Shown in pieces: positions 15,167 through 23,955 of a stretch of DNA of 23,955 nucleotides (its first letter is position 1; the number at the start of each line of letters is the position of its first letter). The notes under the pieces were generated by a model, which worked only from the letters and a program-made list of their open reading frames with translations, made no database searches and was not told the DNA's origin. A program made the position numbers and the translations under genes. Source of the DNA: Planctomycetota bacterium. GTDB lineage: Bacteria; Planctomycetota; Phycisphaerae; WQYP01. The stretch covers positions 1 through 23,955 of the forward strand of contig JAJXZA010000333.1 of the NCBI GenBank assembly GCA_021780285.1, read 5' to 3'.

Positions 15167-15571
15167 ATGAACCATTGGCTTGTTAAAACCGAACCCGACG
15201 AATACAGCTATCAAATGCTGCAGCGCCAGGGCCGCTGCGCCTGGACAGGCGTACGCAACAATTTGGCATTGAAATACCTGCGGCTGATGAAGGCAGAAGA
15301 TCAGGTGCTTGTTTATCACACCGGCAGCGAAAAAGCTGTGGTGGGCCTGGCAACCGTGGTGCGCGAGGCATACCCCGATCCAACCGATGCCTCAGCCAAA
15401 GCGGTTGCCGTTGACCTTCAAGCCGCTGCGTTGCTGGCACATCCGGTATCTTTGCAACAAATAAAAGCCGCCCCCATCTTCACCACCTGGGAACTTGTAC
15501 GAATACCAAGGTTATCAGTCATGCCGGTATCAGATCTGCAATTCAAGCGCATCCTTGAACTGGCAAAGTAG
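15167..15571 (+). CDS. EVE-domain protein (THYN1/UPF0310-like)
   Basis: A 134-residue single EVE domain. It begins MNHWLVKTEPDEYSYQML and continues CAWTGVRNNLALKYLR, VLVYHTGSEKAVVGLATV and AYPDPT, the standard order of the family. EVE domains have a PUA-like fold and are thought to bind modified nucleotides in DNA or RNA. GGAG lies 8 nt before the ATG at 15167; the frame is open to 15101, but that extension has no family match. It probably shares a transcript with ricT and is convergent with the DUF3592 gene, 31 nt away. Exact substrate unknown. Confidence 0.93.
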   Translation: MNHWLVKTEPDEYSYQMLQRQGRCAWTGVRNNLALKYLRLMKAEDQVLVYHTGSEKAVVGLATVVREAYPDPTDASAKAVAVDLQAAALLAHPVSLQQIKAAPIFTTWELVRIPRLSVMPVSDLQFKRILELAK

Positions 15572-15602
15572 CGCCATCTCAACCGCCCACGCTTGCGCAA
15601 CC

Positions 15603-16778
15603 CTACGGCATACCAGCAGAACTGCCCGCTGGGGCAAAACCCGCCGTGACGGGCGGCATCAGCGACGCGGACGCATCCGACGTCAATTGAACGATGAACT
15701 TCTCGCTGTAGCCGGGCGCGCCGGCAAAGCTCACCGCGAGCTTTAGGTAATAGCGGTAATCTGGGTTTGCGCCCGAGTTGGGCGCGGTGCTACCCGGCCA
15801 GCCGGCAGGCGGCGTGAGGGCGGTCGTCCAGGTCAATTCTTCACCGGCGGCGGCTTGGGCGGCTTCGCCCACAACCTGTTCGTGCTTCCATGGGAAATCT
15901 TCGTTAGTGGTATTGCCCATTTTTTGAATGCGACGACACTGCAGGGTGAGCGTCACTTTTTTAATCGTTACCGCACGCCGATAGGTTTGCGATATGCGGC
16001 AGTTCGTGGCAGTGCCCGTAGCCAGCGATTCACCCCCCAGTTCCAGTTGCCCATCCTGCACCAACCCGCCCAGCCGCCATGTACGCCATACAAGCACCAG
16101 CGGCACCACCGCCAAGGCACAAACCACCGCCGTGACAATAACCACCAACCAACCATACGGTGGAGTGGCTATCGAAAAATAATTCCACAAGATCAGCGCA
16201 AAGTCCCCATCCACCACCAGTGTCAAGATAAGCCATGATCGTAACCGCGAGTGAAGATTGGCCTCGGGCAAAAGCGTAAACCACGAGGGAGAATGCGATT
16301 CTGGATGCAGGTTAAACTGTGGCCGCGACAAGCCCGAACGCAAAACTCCAAAACCCACCGCAAAGAACGGAAGTGTAAAAAGCATAAGTCCGGAGGGAAT
16401 AAATGATGCGGTACGGTCCAGCACAGCCTCTTGCGGCTTTTGCGGATCGTACCAGGCCTTACACTTTCGTCCCACAGGGTAACGATCTACAACCCGTTCC
16501 GCCCATGAATAAGACGCCGAGTCTTGCATAATATTCACACGCTGGCTGGTGTAGCGATGTCCACTAACCATGTATTCATAGCGTACCACGGGCTTGTAAG
16601 TGTCGCCATGCCGGTCGGAGATGGTGGCAATGTGGCGCGACAAAACAATGGCTTGTATTGGCTGGTAGGTTTTAATGACGTGCCGTTGATTGATTGCCAA
16701 GACTATGCCGACCAGGGCAAATATCCCCGGAACAAAAATGAAAGCGCCACCAAATAACAGTGCGAATTTCCGGCTCAT
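15603..16778 (-). CDS. DUF3592 membrane protein
   Basis: A 391-residue product. An N-terminal membrane segment (about 7-29, FALLFGGAFIFVPGIFALVG) is followed by a DUF3592-type region: a beta-rich part with YKPVVRYEYMVSGHRYTSQRV, then YPVGRKCKAWYDPQKPQEAVL. A second hydrophobic segment follows (SGLMLFTLPFFAVGFGVL), then two more near the middle (LILTLVVDGDFALILW and WLVVIVTAVVCALAVVPLVLVW). The C-terminal about 140 residues are soluble and probably beta-rich. Function of the family is unknown. AAGGGG lies about 12 nt before the ATG, a loose fit. It shares strand with DUF2203 and moxR, 200 nt downstream of the former. Confidence 0.82.
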   Translation of the reverse strand: MSRKFALLFGGAFIFVPGIFALVGIVLAINQRHVIKTYQPIQAIVLSRHIATISDRHGDTYKPVVRYEYMVSGHRYTSQRVNIMQDSASYSWAERVVDRYPVGRKCKAWYDPQKPQEAVLDRTASFIPSGLMLFTLPFFAVGFGVLRSGLSRPQFNLHPESHSPSWFTLLPEANLHSRLRSWLILTLVVDGDFALILWNYFSIATPPYGWLVVIVTAVVCALAVVPLVLVWRTWRLGGLVQDGQLELGGESLATGTATNCRISQTYRRAVTIKKVTLTLQCRRIQKMGNTTNEDFPWKHEQVVGEAAQAAAGEELTWTTALTPPAGWPGSTAPNSGANPDYRYYLKLAVSFAGAPGYSEKFIVQLTSDASASLMPPVTAGFAPAGSSAGMP

Positions 16779-16978
16779 AGCTCAAGCACCCCTTCTACGG
16801 CTGGCCATGCGATCATCACCGCCGCCCGGGAGAATCTGGACGAGCGCAACGGAAACAATTTTAACGCCAGAAGAATATCGCGTCTATTGCAATAAACGAG
16901 GAGCAGCGTGCTGCGCCGCTGCGACAAAGACCTGCCTGCGGTGCACACGAGGGTACGCGGCGCGGAGTTTTGCGGGCG

Positions 16979-17437
16979 TTACCCCACCGTTTCCGGCGAT
17001 ATGCTTAATTCGGCCACGGGGCGGCGACCGGCGAAGCCGGTTTCAAGCTCGTGCCAATGATTGATCGAAGTTTCGTTGGTATGCCAGCACAGGAGAATTT
17101 CGCGGCCTTCAAAAATCGCCGGAAAGTCCACCAACCCGCGGGCTGGGTCTTTAAGTTCCACGCCAACTTCGGCAAGTTCATCAATCAGGCGGCCCATTTC
17201 CGCGGCAAGCAAATCAAACCGTCGCTCAATAGCCCGGTCATCCACCGCACTGCTTTTTTGGCCAAGCTGCCCGCCGGCCCAATCAATAAGCTTACGCCGC
17301 TGGGACTCAATTGATTGAATGTCTTCGACGATGCGACGAACCAGTATGAGAGCCCGGTGCGCTTCGGCAAGCGTAAAATACTTCTTGCCGGCCTGCGGCC
17401 GCGAGGCATGATCTACACTGACATGATAAGTTCCCAT
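16979..17437 (-). CDS. DUF2203 family protein
   Basis: A 152-residue soluble protein. It shows the family pattern KKYFTLAEAHRALILVRRIV near residue 19, a helical middle, then GVELKDPARGLVDFPAIFEG, REILLCWHTNETSINHWHE and GFAGRRPV. These conserved Asp/His/Trp blocks are typical of DUF2203, found in many bacteria including planctomycetes. Function is unknown. It lies downstream of moxR on the same strand, separated by 300 nt containing a perfect hairpin, so co-transcription is uncertain. Confidence 0.88.
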   Translation of the reverse strand: MGTYHVSVDHASRPQAGKKYFTLAEAHRALILVRRIVEDIQSIESQRRKLIDWAGGQLGQKSSAVDDRAIERRFDLLAAEMGRLIDELAEVGVELKDPARGLVDFPAIFEGREILLCWHTNETSINHWHELETGFAGRRPVAELSISPETVG

Positions 17438-17549
17438 CGCATCACCCGCTGTTAGGCCTCGGAGCGCGCGCTCAACGCCGCTCCTTTACTGCTGGAATCG
17501 GCTAGAGGGCGATAAAAACTTAAGCCCAAGCCAGCCGAAACACCTTTCC

Positions 17550-17574
17550 GGGCGGCAAAACTCATTTGCCGCCC
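17550..17574. other. Perfect 10-bp hairpin between moxR and the DUF2203 gene
   Basis: GGGCGGCAAA (17550-17559), a 5-nt loop and TTTGCCGCCC (17565-17574). On the plus strand it is followed by CTTATAT and on the minus strand by no T run, so it is not a clean intrinsic terminator for moxR. It may be an attenuator, processing site or protein site. The rest of 17438-17737 shows nothing convincing. Confidence 0.5.
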
Positions 17575-17737
17575 CTTATATGATCATACGCTGCGGCGTC
17601 ACATTTGGATGGAACAAAGCCATTTATCAGCGGAAAGTTGTGCCAGAAGGAAACCCGAACGGCACGGCGCGCCGTTACCATGCGTGGTGAGGTGCGGTCG
17701 CCCCTGTAACCTATCGGCCATCTCCCACACAAAAGCT

Positions 17738-18796
<1,059 letters not shown>

Positions 18797-19166
18797 GTAA
18801 AGCTCCTTCGGGTGCGGGTGGCGGCATGACCATTTGGCCAGGCCGCCTCTATTTACGCGGGCTTGGCCCAATGCCACAGCCTTTGGTTCAACGCTCAGGT
18901 CGGCCGGTTGTTGCCGTCGGGCGGCCCGCCAGCAGCCTATCGGCAAGGCATGGCGGTGGGCATTTTACCCCATCTGCCGTGCAGCGAAAGCCAAAAACCT
19001 ACAAAATACTGAATTTACTGGACTTTGTTATGACGCGTGCCTAGTATATATCAGGTTCATTCAAGCTCTGGCATTTTCTTGACCGGCTCGAATGGTGTCG
19101 TTGAACCACAGTTCGCAACGGCAGGTAAAAAACAAAAATGGCGGGGGGACTTTTGGGAGGACTGTC
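18797..19166. other. Divergent intergenic region between moxR and the pilin gene
   Basis: No gene supported. It carries the start signals for both divergent genes. Only the putative promoter at 19019-19047 (plus) is distinguishable. Confidence 0.5.
19019..19047 (+). promoter_or_regulatory. Possible promoter for the pilin-like gene
   Basis: TGGACT (19019-19024), a 17-nt spacer and TAGTAT (19042-19047), each four of six to consensus, about 115 nt ahead of the start. Confidence 0.35.
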
Positions 19167-20486
19167 ATGAGACGGCGTTTGGCGTTTTCATTGGTCGAAC
19201 TTCTTGTGGTGATCGCCATCATCACGGTGCTTATAGCGCTGATAGCCGCAGGCTTCAGCCGTGCACGCGAACTGGCAAGGCGCACGGCGTGCCTGTCAAA
19301 TTTGCATCAGCTTTCGTTGGCAGCCAACAGCTATGCCGCCCACTATCGCGGCACTTATCCCTGCGACTACGACGAGCCAACGGGATATTGGTGCAAAGAG
19401 CTTGTACTGTTTGATGACGACATAGCAGCCAACATTATTTGCCCTGACGCAACCACCGGAACCGGAGCCGTGGGCACCGCATCGCAAGCGTGGGGATCGG
19501 TGCCCACAGCCGGTTCGGTGTTGTCGCCGCAGTACGGCTGGCTTAGCGGCACCACCGCCAGCTACGGCATGAACAACTGGATTGACCCTTCGGGCGCCGG
19601 CCTGGCGGCCTTGGCGAGTTTTAATGTGCTTGACTTCCGCGGCAACGAAATTTTCAATGGCAACGTTATTTCAGTGGTGTCCATCATCAGCAAGGGCGGC
19701 AATACCTTTAACGGCAATCTGGTGTCGGGCGGGACCATCAGCGTCAACGGCGGCGGCACGGTCAATGGCAACCAATATCCCAACTCGGTGGGCATAAGCC
19801 CGCCCAATGTACAAACCATCTGGAACCAGATTACCCAATACGACAACCCCTACCCTACCAGTGGCTCAGGAACGATTGACTTTACAACCCATCCGTACCT
19901 TATCATCAACGGAAGTTGGGATGCCAACGGACAGATCACGATCATCGGCACCGGCACGCTGCTGGTATCGGGCAATGTCACATGCCACGGCCAATTCGGC
20001 GCCAACATGAACATTGTTACCCTTGGCAGCGTCACCATCACCGGGCAGTTAAACCTGCAGGGCAGCATTTACTGCGATGGCGACTTTACCAACGACGGCG
20101 GCCACAACATCAACGGCGTCGTGGTCGTCGGCGGAACCTATACCAGCAAGGGCAATGGCTCGTTTACCGAGGCGACGCCGCCGCCTTTCGACCCGCGTTC
20201 AACCTACCGAACACTCAACGCCCGCACGCCCATTTTCGCCGACTGCAACTGGGTGGACGCCAGCCCGCAAGATACCGACCCGGTGCCGGCCAATCTGCAA
20301 ACCGGCGACACCTCGCTTAGCCCCAATGACGAACTGGGCCGCTTCTGTATAGACCGCCACCTCGGGGCCATCAATGTGTCGTACCTGGATGGCTCGGCCC
20401 AAACGGTGCCGCTGGCCGGATTGTGGCAGCAGCCGTGGTCCAACAATTTTTATCCAACAACTGTTACCGTAAATGCAGCGTGGTAA
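19167..20486 (+). CDS. Type IV pilin/pseudopilin-like H-x9-DG protein with a beta-helix-like insertion
   Basis: A 439-residue protein with GGGAGG 7 nt before the ATG. The N-terminus is a prepilin signal: RRRLA then FSLVELLVVIAIITVLIAL, with cleavage expected between A6 and F7 and Glu at mature position 5; Ala replaces the usual Gly at -1. A conserved pseudopilin region (to SYGMNNWID, about 132-140) follows. The H-x9-DG motif is at 398-409 (HLGAINVSYLDG), after RTPIFADCNWVDASP (353-367). Between the two halves, residues about 150-335 are Gly/Asn/Thr/Ile-rich short strands (FNGNVIS, FNGNLVSGG, LLVSGNVTCHG, VTITGQLNLQGS), resembling beta-helix or bactofilin/DUF7305-type domains. It should be an exported, membrane-anchored or pilus-like surface protein. 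It stands as a single gene, convergent with trpS. Confidence 0.88.
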   Translation: MRRRLAFSLVELLVVIAIITVLIALIAAGFSRARELARRTACLSNLHQLSLAANSYAAHYRGTYPCDYDEPTGYWCKELVLFDDDIAANIICPDATTGTGAVGTASQAWGSVPTAGSVLSPQYGWLSGTTASYGMNNWIDPSGAGLAALASFNVLDFRGNEIFNGNVISVVSIISKGGNTFNGNLVSGGTISVNGGGTVNGNQYPNSVGISPPNVQTIWNQITQYDNPYPTSGSGTIDFTTHPYLIINGSWDANGQITIIGTGTLLVSGNVTCHGQFGANMNIVTLGSVTITGQLNLQGSIYCDGDFTNDGGHNINGVVVVGGTYTSKGNGSFTEATPPPFDPRSTYRTLNARTPIFADCNWVDASPQDTDPVPANLQTGDTSLSPNDELGRFCIDRHLGAINVSYLDGSAQTVPLAGLWQQPWSNNFYPTTVTVNAAW

Positions 20487-20580
20487 GCCGTTCATAAAAA
20501 GTTTAACGCGGTCGTTTGGGTACGCCCTGCCGTTAAAATAACTCGGTCGCGGGCCAAGGCCGACAGCGCCTACCGGCCAA

Positions 20581-20750
20581 GCGATACTGCTTGCGGTCAG
20601 AATTGATGTATTTTTCGTGGTGCTGCCGCGCAAGGCGGGCACCTCGGCAGCGCTGCCGCTGGCCGGGGTGAACCACACGGCTTAACCGCGTGGCTCGTTG
20701 TTGGGCGACGTTCAATTTTGCCTCAATGATTGGCCGCGTGCAGGCTATAA
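20581..20750 (-). repeat. Dispersed hairpin repeat, copy B (inverted relative to copy A)
   Basis: The reverse complement aligns with 4546-4714 over about 160 nt. The stem is CCACACGG (20673-20680), a 5-nt loop and CCGCGTGG (20686-20693), the single difference being tolerated as G-U. It lies between the convergent pilin and trpS genes, and its edge covers the trpS stop codon (20745-20747). Outside the core (20630-20712) identity drops, indicating an old copy. Confidence 0.75.
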
Positions 20751-21845
20751 ATTAAACGTCAGCGATCGCGGCAGGAGGTCTTGGCGCATGGCCTGCTTGG
20801 CTTTAAGCAGGGTTTCTTCGGCGATGACGTTGGCTCGCGCGGTGCCCCGCTGCAGCACCCGCCATACCTCACCAGGATCGCGCTCAAACGTCTGCCGCCG
20901 CTGCCGCATGGGTTCGATTAAATTCACCAGCACATCCACAAGCTTTTTTTTACATTCCACGTCGCCGATGCCGCCGGCGCGGTATTTTGCTTCGGATTCC
21001 TGTACCCATTGCACTTCAGGGTTAAAAGCCTCATGAAAAATCCAGAGTGGATTATTTTCGACGCTGCCGGGGTCGGTGGCGCGCTTGCGATTGGGATCGG
21101 TATACATGGACATCACCTTTTTACGCACCGTATCGGAGTCATCGCTTAAAAAAATGGCGTTGTTGAGGGACTTGCTCATTTTAAGCAGACGGCCTTCTTC
21201 GTTGGGTCCGCCGATGCCCACAAGCCTTTTCACGCGGCCCAGTTTAGGCTCTATGATCGGAAACAGCCCGCCGGCGGCCACGTACTCCTTGTCCGGCGTT
21301 TGCGGGTCTACCCCGCAGTACATCTGATCGAAACGACGGGCCACCTCACGGCTAAGCTCAAGATGAGCCATTTGATCTTCACCCACCGGCACCATATCAG
21401 GCCGAAAAGCCAGGATGTCGGCAATCTGGCCGACCGGGTAAAGCAGAAAACCAAAGCTGTAGCTGTCGCCGAGGCCCTTGTCGCGAATTTCATCCTTCAG
21501 CGTCGGGTTGCGCATCAACCGTGCGAAGGGCACGAGCATAGCGAAAAAAAACGTCAGTTCGGCGATGGCCGGTATTTCTGACTGCAGAAATATGGTACTG
21601 ACATTCGGGTCTATGCCGCAGGCGAGGTAATCGGTGGCAATTTCAAGTACGCTCTGGCGGATATCATCGGGCCTTTCGGCCCGCGTGGTAAACGCATGCA
21701 CATTGGCAATAATAAAAAAGCACTCGTAGCTGTTCTGCATGGCCACGCGATTTTCAAGCGAGCCAACCCAATGGCCCAGGTGCAGCCGCCCGGTGGGCGT
21801 ATCGCCGGTAAGAATGCGTGGCTTGTATACGGCGGGCTTATTCAT
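20745..21845 (-). CDS. trpS: Tryptophanyl-tRNA synthetase
   Basis: Class I enzyme that charges tRNA-Trp. The 366-residue product has the N-terminal GDTPTGRLHLGHWVGSL with the HIGH-equivalent HLGH (22-25), and LLKMSKSLNNAIF with KMSKS at 222-226. GEDQMAHLELSREVA and VPFARLMRNPTLKDE also match TrpRS. It is slightly longer than the usual 330-340. The ATG at 21845 has AGGA about 9 nt upstream; the frame is open to 21896 without support. Its stop lies in the edge of repeat copy B. Certain. Confidence 0.97.
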   Translation of the reverse strand: MNKPAVYKPRILTGDTPTGRLHLGHWVGSLENRVAMQNSYECFFIIANVHAFTTRAERPDDIRQSVLEIATDYLACGIDPNVSTIFLQSEIPAIAELTFFFAMLVPFARLMRNPTLKDEIRDKGLGDSYSFGFLLYPVGQIADILAFRPDMVPVGEDQMAHLELSREVARRFDQMYCGVDPQTPDKEYVAAGGLFPIIEPKLGRVKRLVGIGGPNEEGRLLKMSKSLNNAIFLSDDSDTVRKKVMSMYTDPNRKRATDPGSVENNPLWIFHEAFNPEVQWVQESEAKYRAGGIGDVECKKKLVDVLVNLIEPMRQRRQTFERDPGEVWRVLQRGTARANVIAEETLLKAKQAMRQDLLPRSLTFNL

Positions 21846-22041
21846 TGCATGTTTTCCTGTAAAACCTGACCGCCACACGCCCATTTGCGGCGGCAATCAC
21901 GCCGGCGTCGCGGCAAATCAATGCAACCAGCGGTAAGGAATAATACGCGCAACAGCCCAACTTTTGAAACGGCCATGGGCAGGTTCTTGTTCGCACCGGC
22001 GAATGTTTAAAAATTAAGCGACATAAAGCGACAATTTATCA

Positions 22042-22070
22042 TTGACCGCAACCCGCTCGCTGAATAATAT
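22042..22070 (+). promoter_or_regulatory. Sigma70-type promoter for mscL
   Basis: TTGACC (22042-22047), a 17-nt spacer and TAATAT (22065-22070), with start expected near 22077 and a leader of about 38 nt to the ATG at 22115. The best promoter match in the window. Confidence 0.6.
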
Positions 22071-22114
22071 CTGAGACATTCGTTGGGAAGTTTGTTCAAT
22101 AAAAGGAGCTGTTC

Positions 22115-22540
22115 ATGTCGCTGTTTAAAGACTTTCGGGACTTTGCCTTCAAAGGCAACATGATTGACATGGCCGTGGGCATAGTGATTGGCGGCGCCTT
22201 TGGCGCTATGGTCACGTCGCTGGTCAACGACATTGTGCTGCCATTTATAGCGACATTTGAACCCAAGCCCCAAAAAGGCCAGAAACCGCTGGCGTGGCAT
22301 GGCATTCAATACGGCCACTTCGGCGGGCAGGTGGTTAACTTTCTGATCGTCGCAATTGTCATGTTCATTCTAATTGTGGTGGTCATGGGCAAAATTAAAA
22401 AGCTCACCACCAAACCGGCGCCCGTCGCCGAACCGACCACCAAAGAATGTCCCTATTGCCTTTCGACCATTCCCATCAAAGCTGCGCGATGCGCACATTG
22501 CACATCAGACCTGAGCACCACCGCTCCAGCCGCATCGTAA
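22115..22540 (+). CDS. mscL: Large-conductance mechanosensitive channel MscL with C-terminal zinc ribbon
   Basis: Pressure-release channel of the inner membrane that opens on hypo-osmotic shock. The 141-residue product has the standard start LFKDFRDFAFKGNMIDMAVG, TM1 (about 16-44, ending VNDIVLPFIA), a periplasmic loop, and TM2 (about 71-93, VVNFLIVAIVMFILIVVV). The cytoplasmic helix usual after TM2 is replaced or followed by a CX2C...CX2C ribbon, CPYC (112-115) and CAHC (126-129), which likely binds zinc. AAAGGAG precedes the ATG, and a good promoter lies upstream. It is convergent with the ThiO-like gene, 32 nt away. Confidence 0.96.
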   Translation: MSLFKDFRDFAFKGNMIDMAVGIVIGGAFGAMVTSLVNDIVLPFIATFEPKPQKGQKPLAWHGIQYGHFGGQVVNFLIVAIVMFILIVVVMGKIKKLTTKPAPVAEPTTKECPYCLSTIPIKAARCAHCTSDLSTTAPAAS

Positions 22541-22572
22541 GCGACCGGAAGCTGCGGGCCGTTGCGGTTGGT

Positions 22573-23718
22573 TTATGCCAAGAGCGCCGCCTCGGCGGCT
22601 GAGGGCACAAACGGCATAGCCTCGCCGGGCACCTGGCCGGTGGTAATCATCTGGGCGATAAGCTTACCCGTGATGGGAGCCATGCCGATGCCCACCTTAA
22701 AGTGCCCTCCGGCCACATACAGGCCGCGGTTGTTGGGCATGGGGCCGAGCACAGGCTTCTTGTTCGGCCCGGTTGGCCGCAGGCCCGCCCAGGTGCGCTC
22801 GAGCCGGGCCGACGCCATTGCCGGGCATGTTTGCACCGCACCATTGAGCAAAAAGCTTACGCCCTCCACCGTGTTGGAACTGTCAAAGCCGGCGTCCGGT
22901 TCGGTGGTGGAACCTACCAGCACGCGGCCATCGGGCCAGGGCACGAGAAATATCAAACCATTTTTAACAATTTTATTAATCACCGGTTCGGCAGTTTTAA
23001 GCAGCATCGCCTGGCCTTTGACCGGTTGAATAGGCGCCCGCTGGCGCAGTTCAAACCCGAGGTGGTTGCTGTGCACGCCCGCCGCCACCAGCACCGCGCC
23101 GGCCGCATAAACTTCGCCTCCCGCCATCACACCGGTGATGCTCTCGCCGTCGCCCTGCAACTGCTGCACGGCGCAGTTTTCTTTAAGCACCACGCCCGCT
23201 TTGCGGCACGCCTCAATAAGGGCCGCCAAAAGACCATCCACCCCAACTTGCGCTGAGCGGTGACAAACCTGTCCACCAAAGGGCAAAGAGTTGATCTCCG
23301 GATACTGCCGGCGCAATTCCTCGGCTGAAAGCACTTCCATCGCCGGGCCGGGCGAAAGCTGCGGCCAGTCGGCGCAGGCTGCGGCCGCTTCCTGCAGGGC
23401 ATGCGCTTTAGCCTTTTCGGAATGAAGCAACTCCACCCGCCCGCGCCGCATAAAGGGCACCGGCTTGCCGGTAAAATCCGTCAATTCTGTGGCAAACGCC
23501 TCAAACTCCCAAAGACTCTTACGATGCAAATTTTGCAGCGGGGCATTAACCAGGGCGCTGGCGGGCCAGAGGGCGCCCAGCGCCGCACTGCTGGCGCCGC
23601 TACCGCAGGTACGGCTTTCAAACAGAGTAATTTTGGCGCCGGCCTGGGCCAGCCGCCAAGCGCTGGTAAGCCCCATGATGCCGCCGCCGACAATCAGCAC
23701 ATCCGTGGTATTGCTCAT
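22573..23718 (-). CDS. FAD-dependent glycine/D-amino-acid oxidase (ThiO/DAO family)
   Basis: A 381-residue flavoprotein of the DAO superfamily, oxidising amino or imino groups. In ThiO this converts glycine to the imine used for the thiazole of thiamine. It has VLIVGGGIMGLTSAWRLAQAG with the GXGXXG-type FAD site (11-16), E34 at the end of strand two, SSAALGALWPA near residue 43, and the C-terminal WAGLRPTGPNKKPVLGP followed by GGHFKVGIGMAPITGKLIA. No thiamine gene or riboswitch is visible, so DadA-like or other amine oxidase activity is also possible. The start at 23718 has AGGAT 8 nt upstream; the frame is open to 23775. The remaining 237 nt to the window end show no gene. Confidence 0.85.
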   Translation of the reverse strand: MSNTTDVLIVGGGIMGLTSAWRLAQAGAKITLFESRTCGSGASSAALGALWPASALVNAPLQNLHRKSLWEFEAFATELTDFTGKPVPFMRRGRVELLHSEKAKAHALQEAAAACADWPQLSPGPAMEVLSAEELRRQYPEINSLPFGGQVCHRSAQVGVDGLLAALIEACRKAGVVLKENCAVQQLQGDGESITGVMAGGEVYAAGAVLVAAGVHSNHLGFELRQRAPIQPVKGQAMLLKTAEPVINKIVKNGLIFLVPWPDGRVLVGSTTEPDAGFDSSNTVEGVSFLLNGAVQTCPAMASARLERTWAGLRPTGPNKKPVLGPMPNNRGLYVAGGHFKVGIGMAPITGKLIAQMITTGQVPGEAMPFVPSAAEAALLA

Positions 23719-23955
23719 GCCATCATCCTTGAAAACATCCCGATGCCGAGGGCCGCGAGGCTCACCGAGAAGCATCGGGTTCGTTAGTATGCTCTGCCAA
23801 GTGGCAAAAAGTCCAGCGAAAGCTCATCACGGAGAGCCGGTTGCGTTGTCTTAAACCGCTTGACTGAAGCTGATTTTTGCAGAGGCGGTGAAAGGGGTTA
23901 CCCGCAGATGTGAGGCATCAGGTCGTTTTATTACGTTTAAATAAGGGCGGGCTGC

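Noticed and set aside
15167..15571. EVE domain as part of a modification-dependent defence system
   Set aside because: It is a stand-alone single-domain protein without nuclease or methylase neighbours.

Overview
This is a dense chromosomal window with GC-rich, bacterial-type gene organisation. The best lineage clue is the pilin-like protein at 19167-20486. It has a type III N-terminal methylation helix and an H-x9-DG motif near its C-terminus, an architecture expanded in Planctomycetota and relatives. Together with the RicT-like, DUF2203, DUF3592 and orphan MoxR genes, this suggests a planctomycete (possibly Phycisphaerae-like) chromosome. That assignment is inference. I see no phage, transposase, CRISPR array, rRNA or tRNA.

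Layout. 1-2003 (minus): a rhodanese, holo-ACP synthase (acpS) and lipoyl synthase (lipA, cut by the window edge). 2119-4461 (plus): a JAMM metalloprotease, a sulfide:quinone-oxidoreductase-like flavoprotein, and a 44-residue amphipathic protein whose start lies 6 nt after the flavoprotein stop. 4546-4714: one copy of a dispersed hairpin repeat. 4814-6279: small or unknown genes, including a 59-aa membrane protein, a 38-aa very basic protein behind a good promoter, and a membrane protein with two Cys pairs that overlaps a further ORF by ATGA. 6304-7031: no confident gene. 7032-11093 (plus): truA, a GT4 glycosyltransferase and a 703-aa exported protein, probably one operon. 11234-13042 (minus): the primary sigma factor rpoD, with a long leader. 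13737-15571 (plus): a RicT/PSP1 protein with a long Pro/Gln tail, then an EVE-domain protein. 15603-18796 (minus): DUF3592 membrane protein, DUF2203 protein and a MoxR ATPase. 19167-20486 (plus): the pilin-like protein. 20581-20750: second repeat copy, inverted. 20745-21845 (minus): trpS. 22115-22540 (plus): mscL with a zinc ribbon. 22573-23718 (minus): a ThiO/DAO-type flavoprotein.

Most genes are housekeeping (carrier-protein modification, tRNA modification and charging, sigma factor, osmotic valve). Less ordinary items are: (1) the pilin-like protein, whose two canonical halves are separated by about 200 residues of Gly/Asn/Thr-rich sequence resembling a beta-helix; (2) the sulfur-type neighbourhood of rhodanese, JAMM protease, SQR-like protein and a coupled micro-protein; (3) the 38-aa basic protein; (4) the two inverted repeat copies, both lying between convergent genes; (5) the roughly 400-nt rpoD leader with a promoter preceded by an AT-rich tract. 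All promoter calls are by eye.
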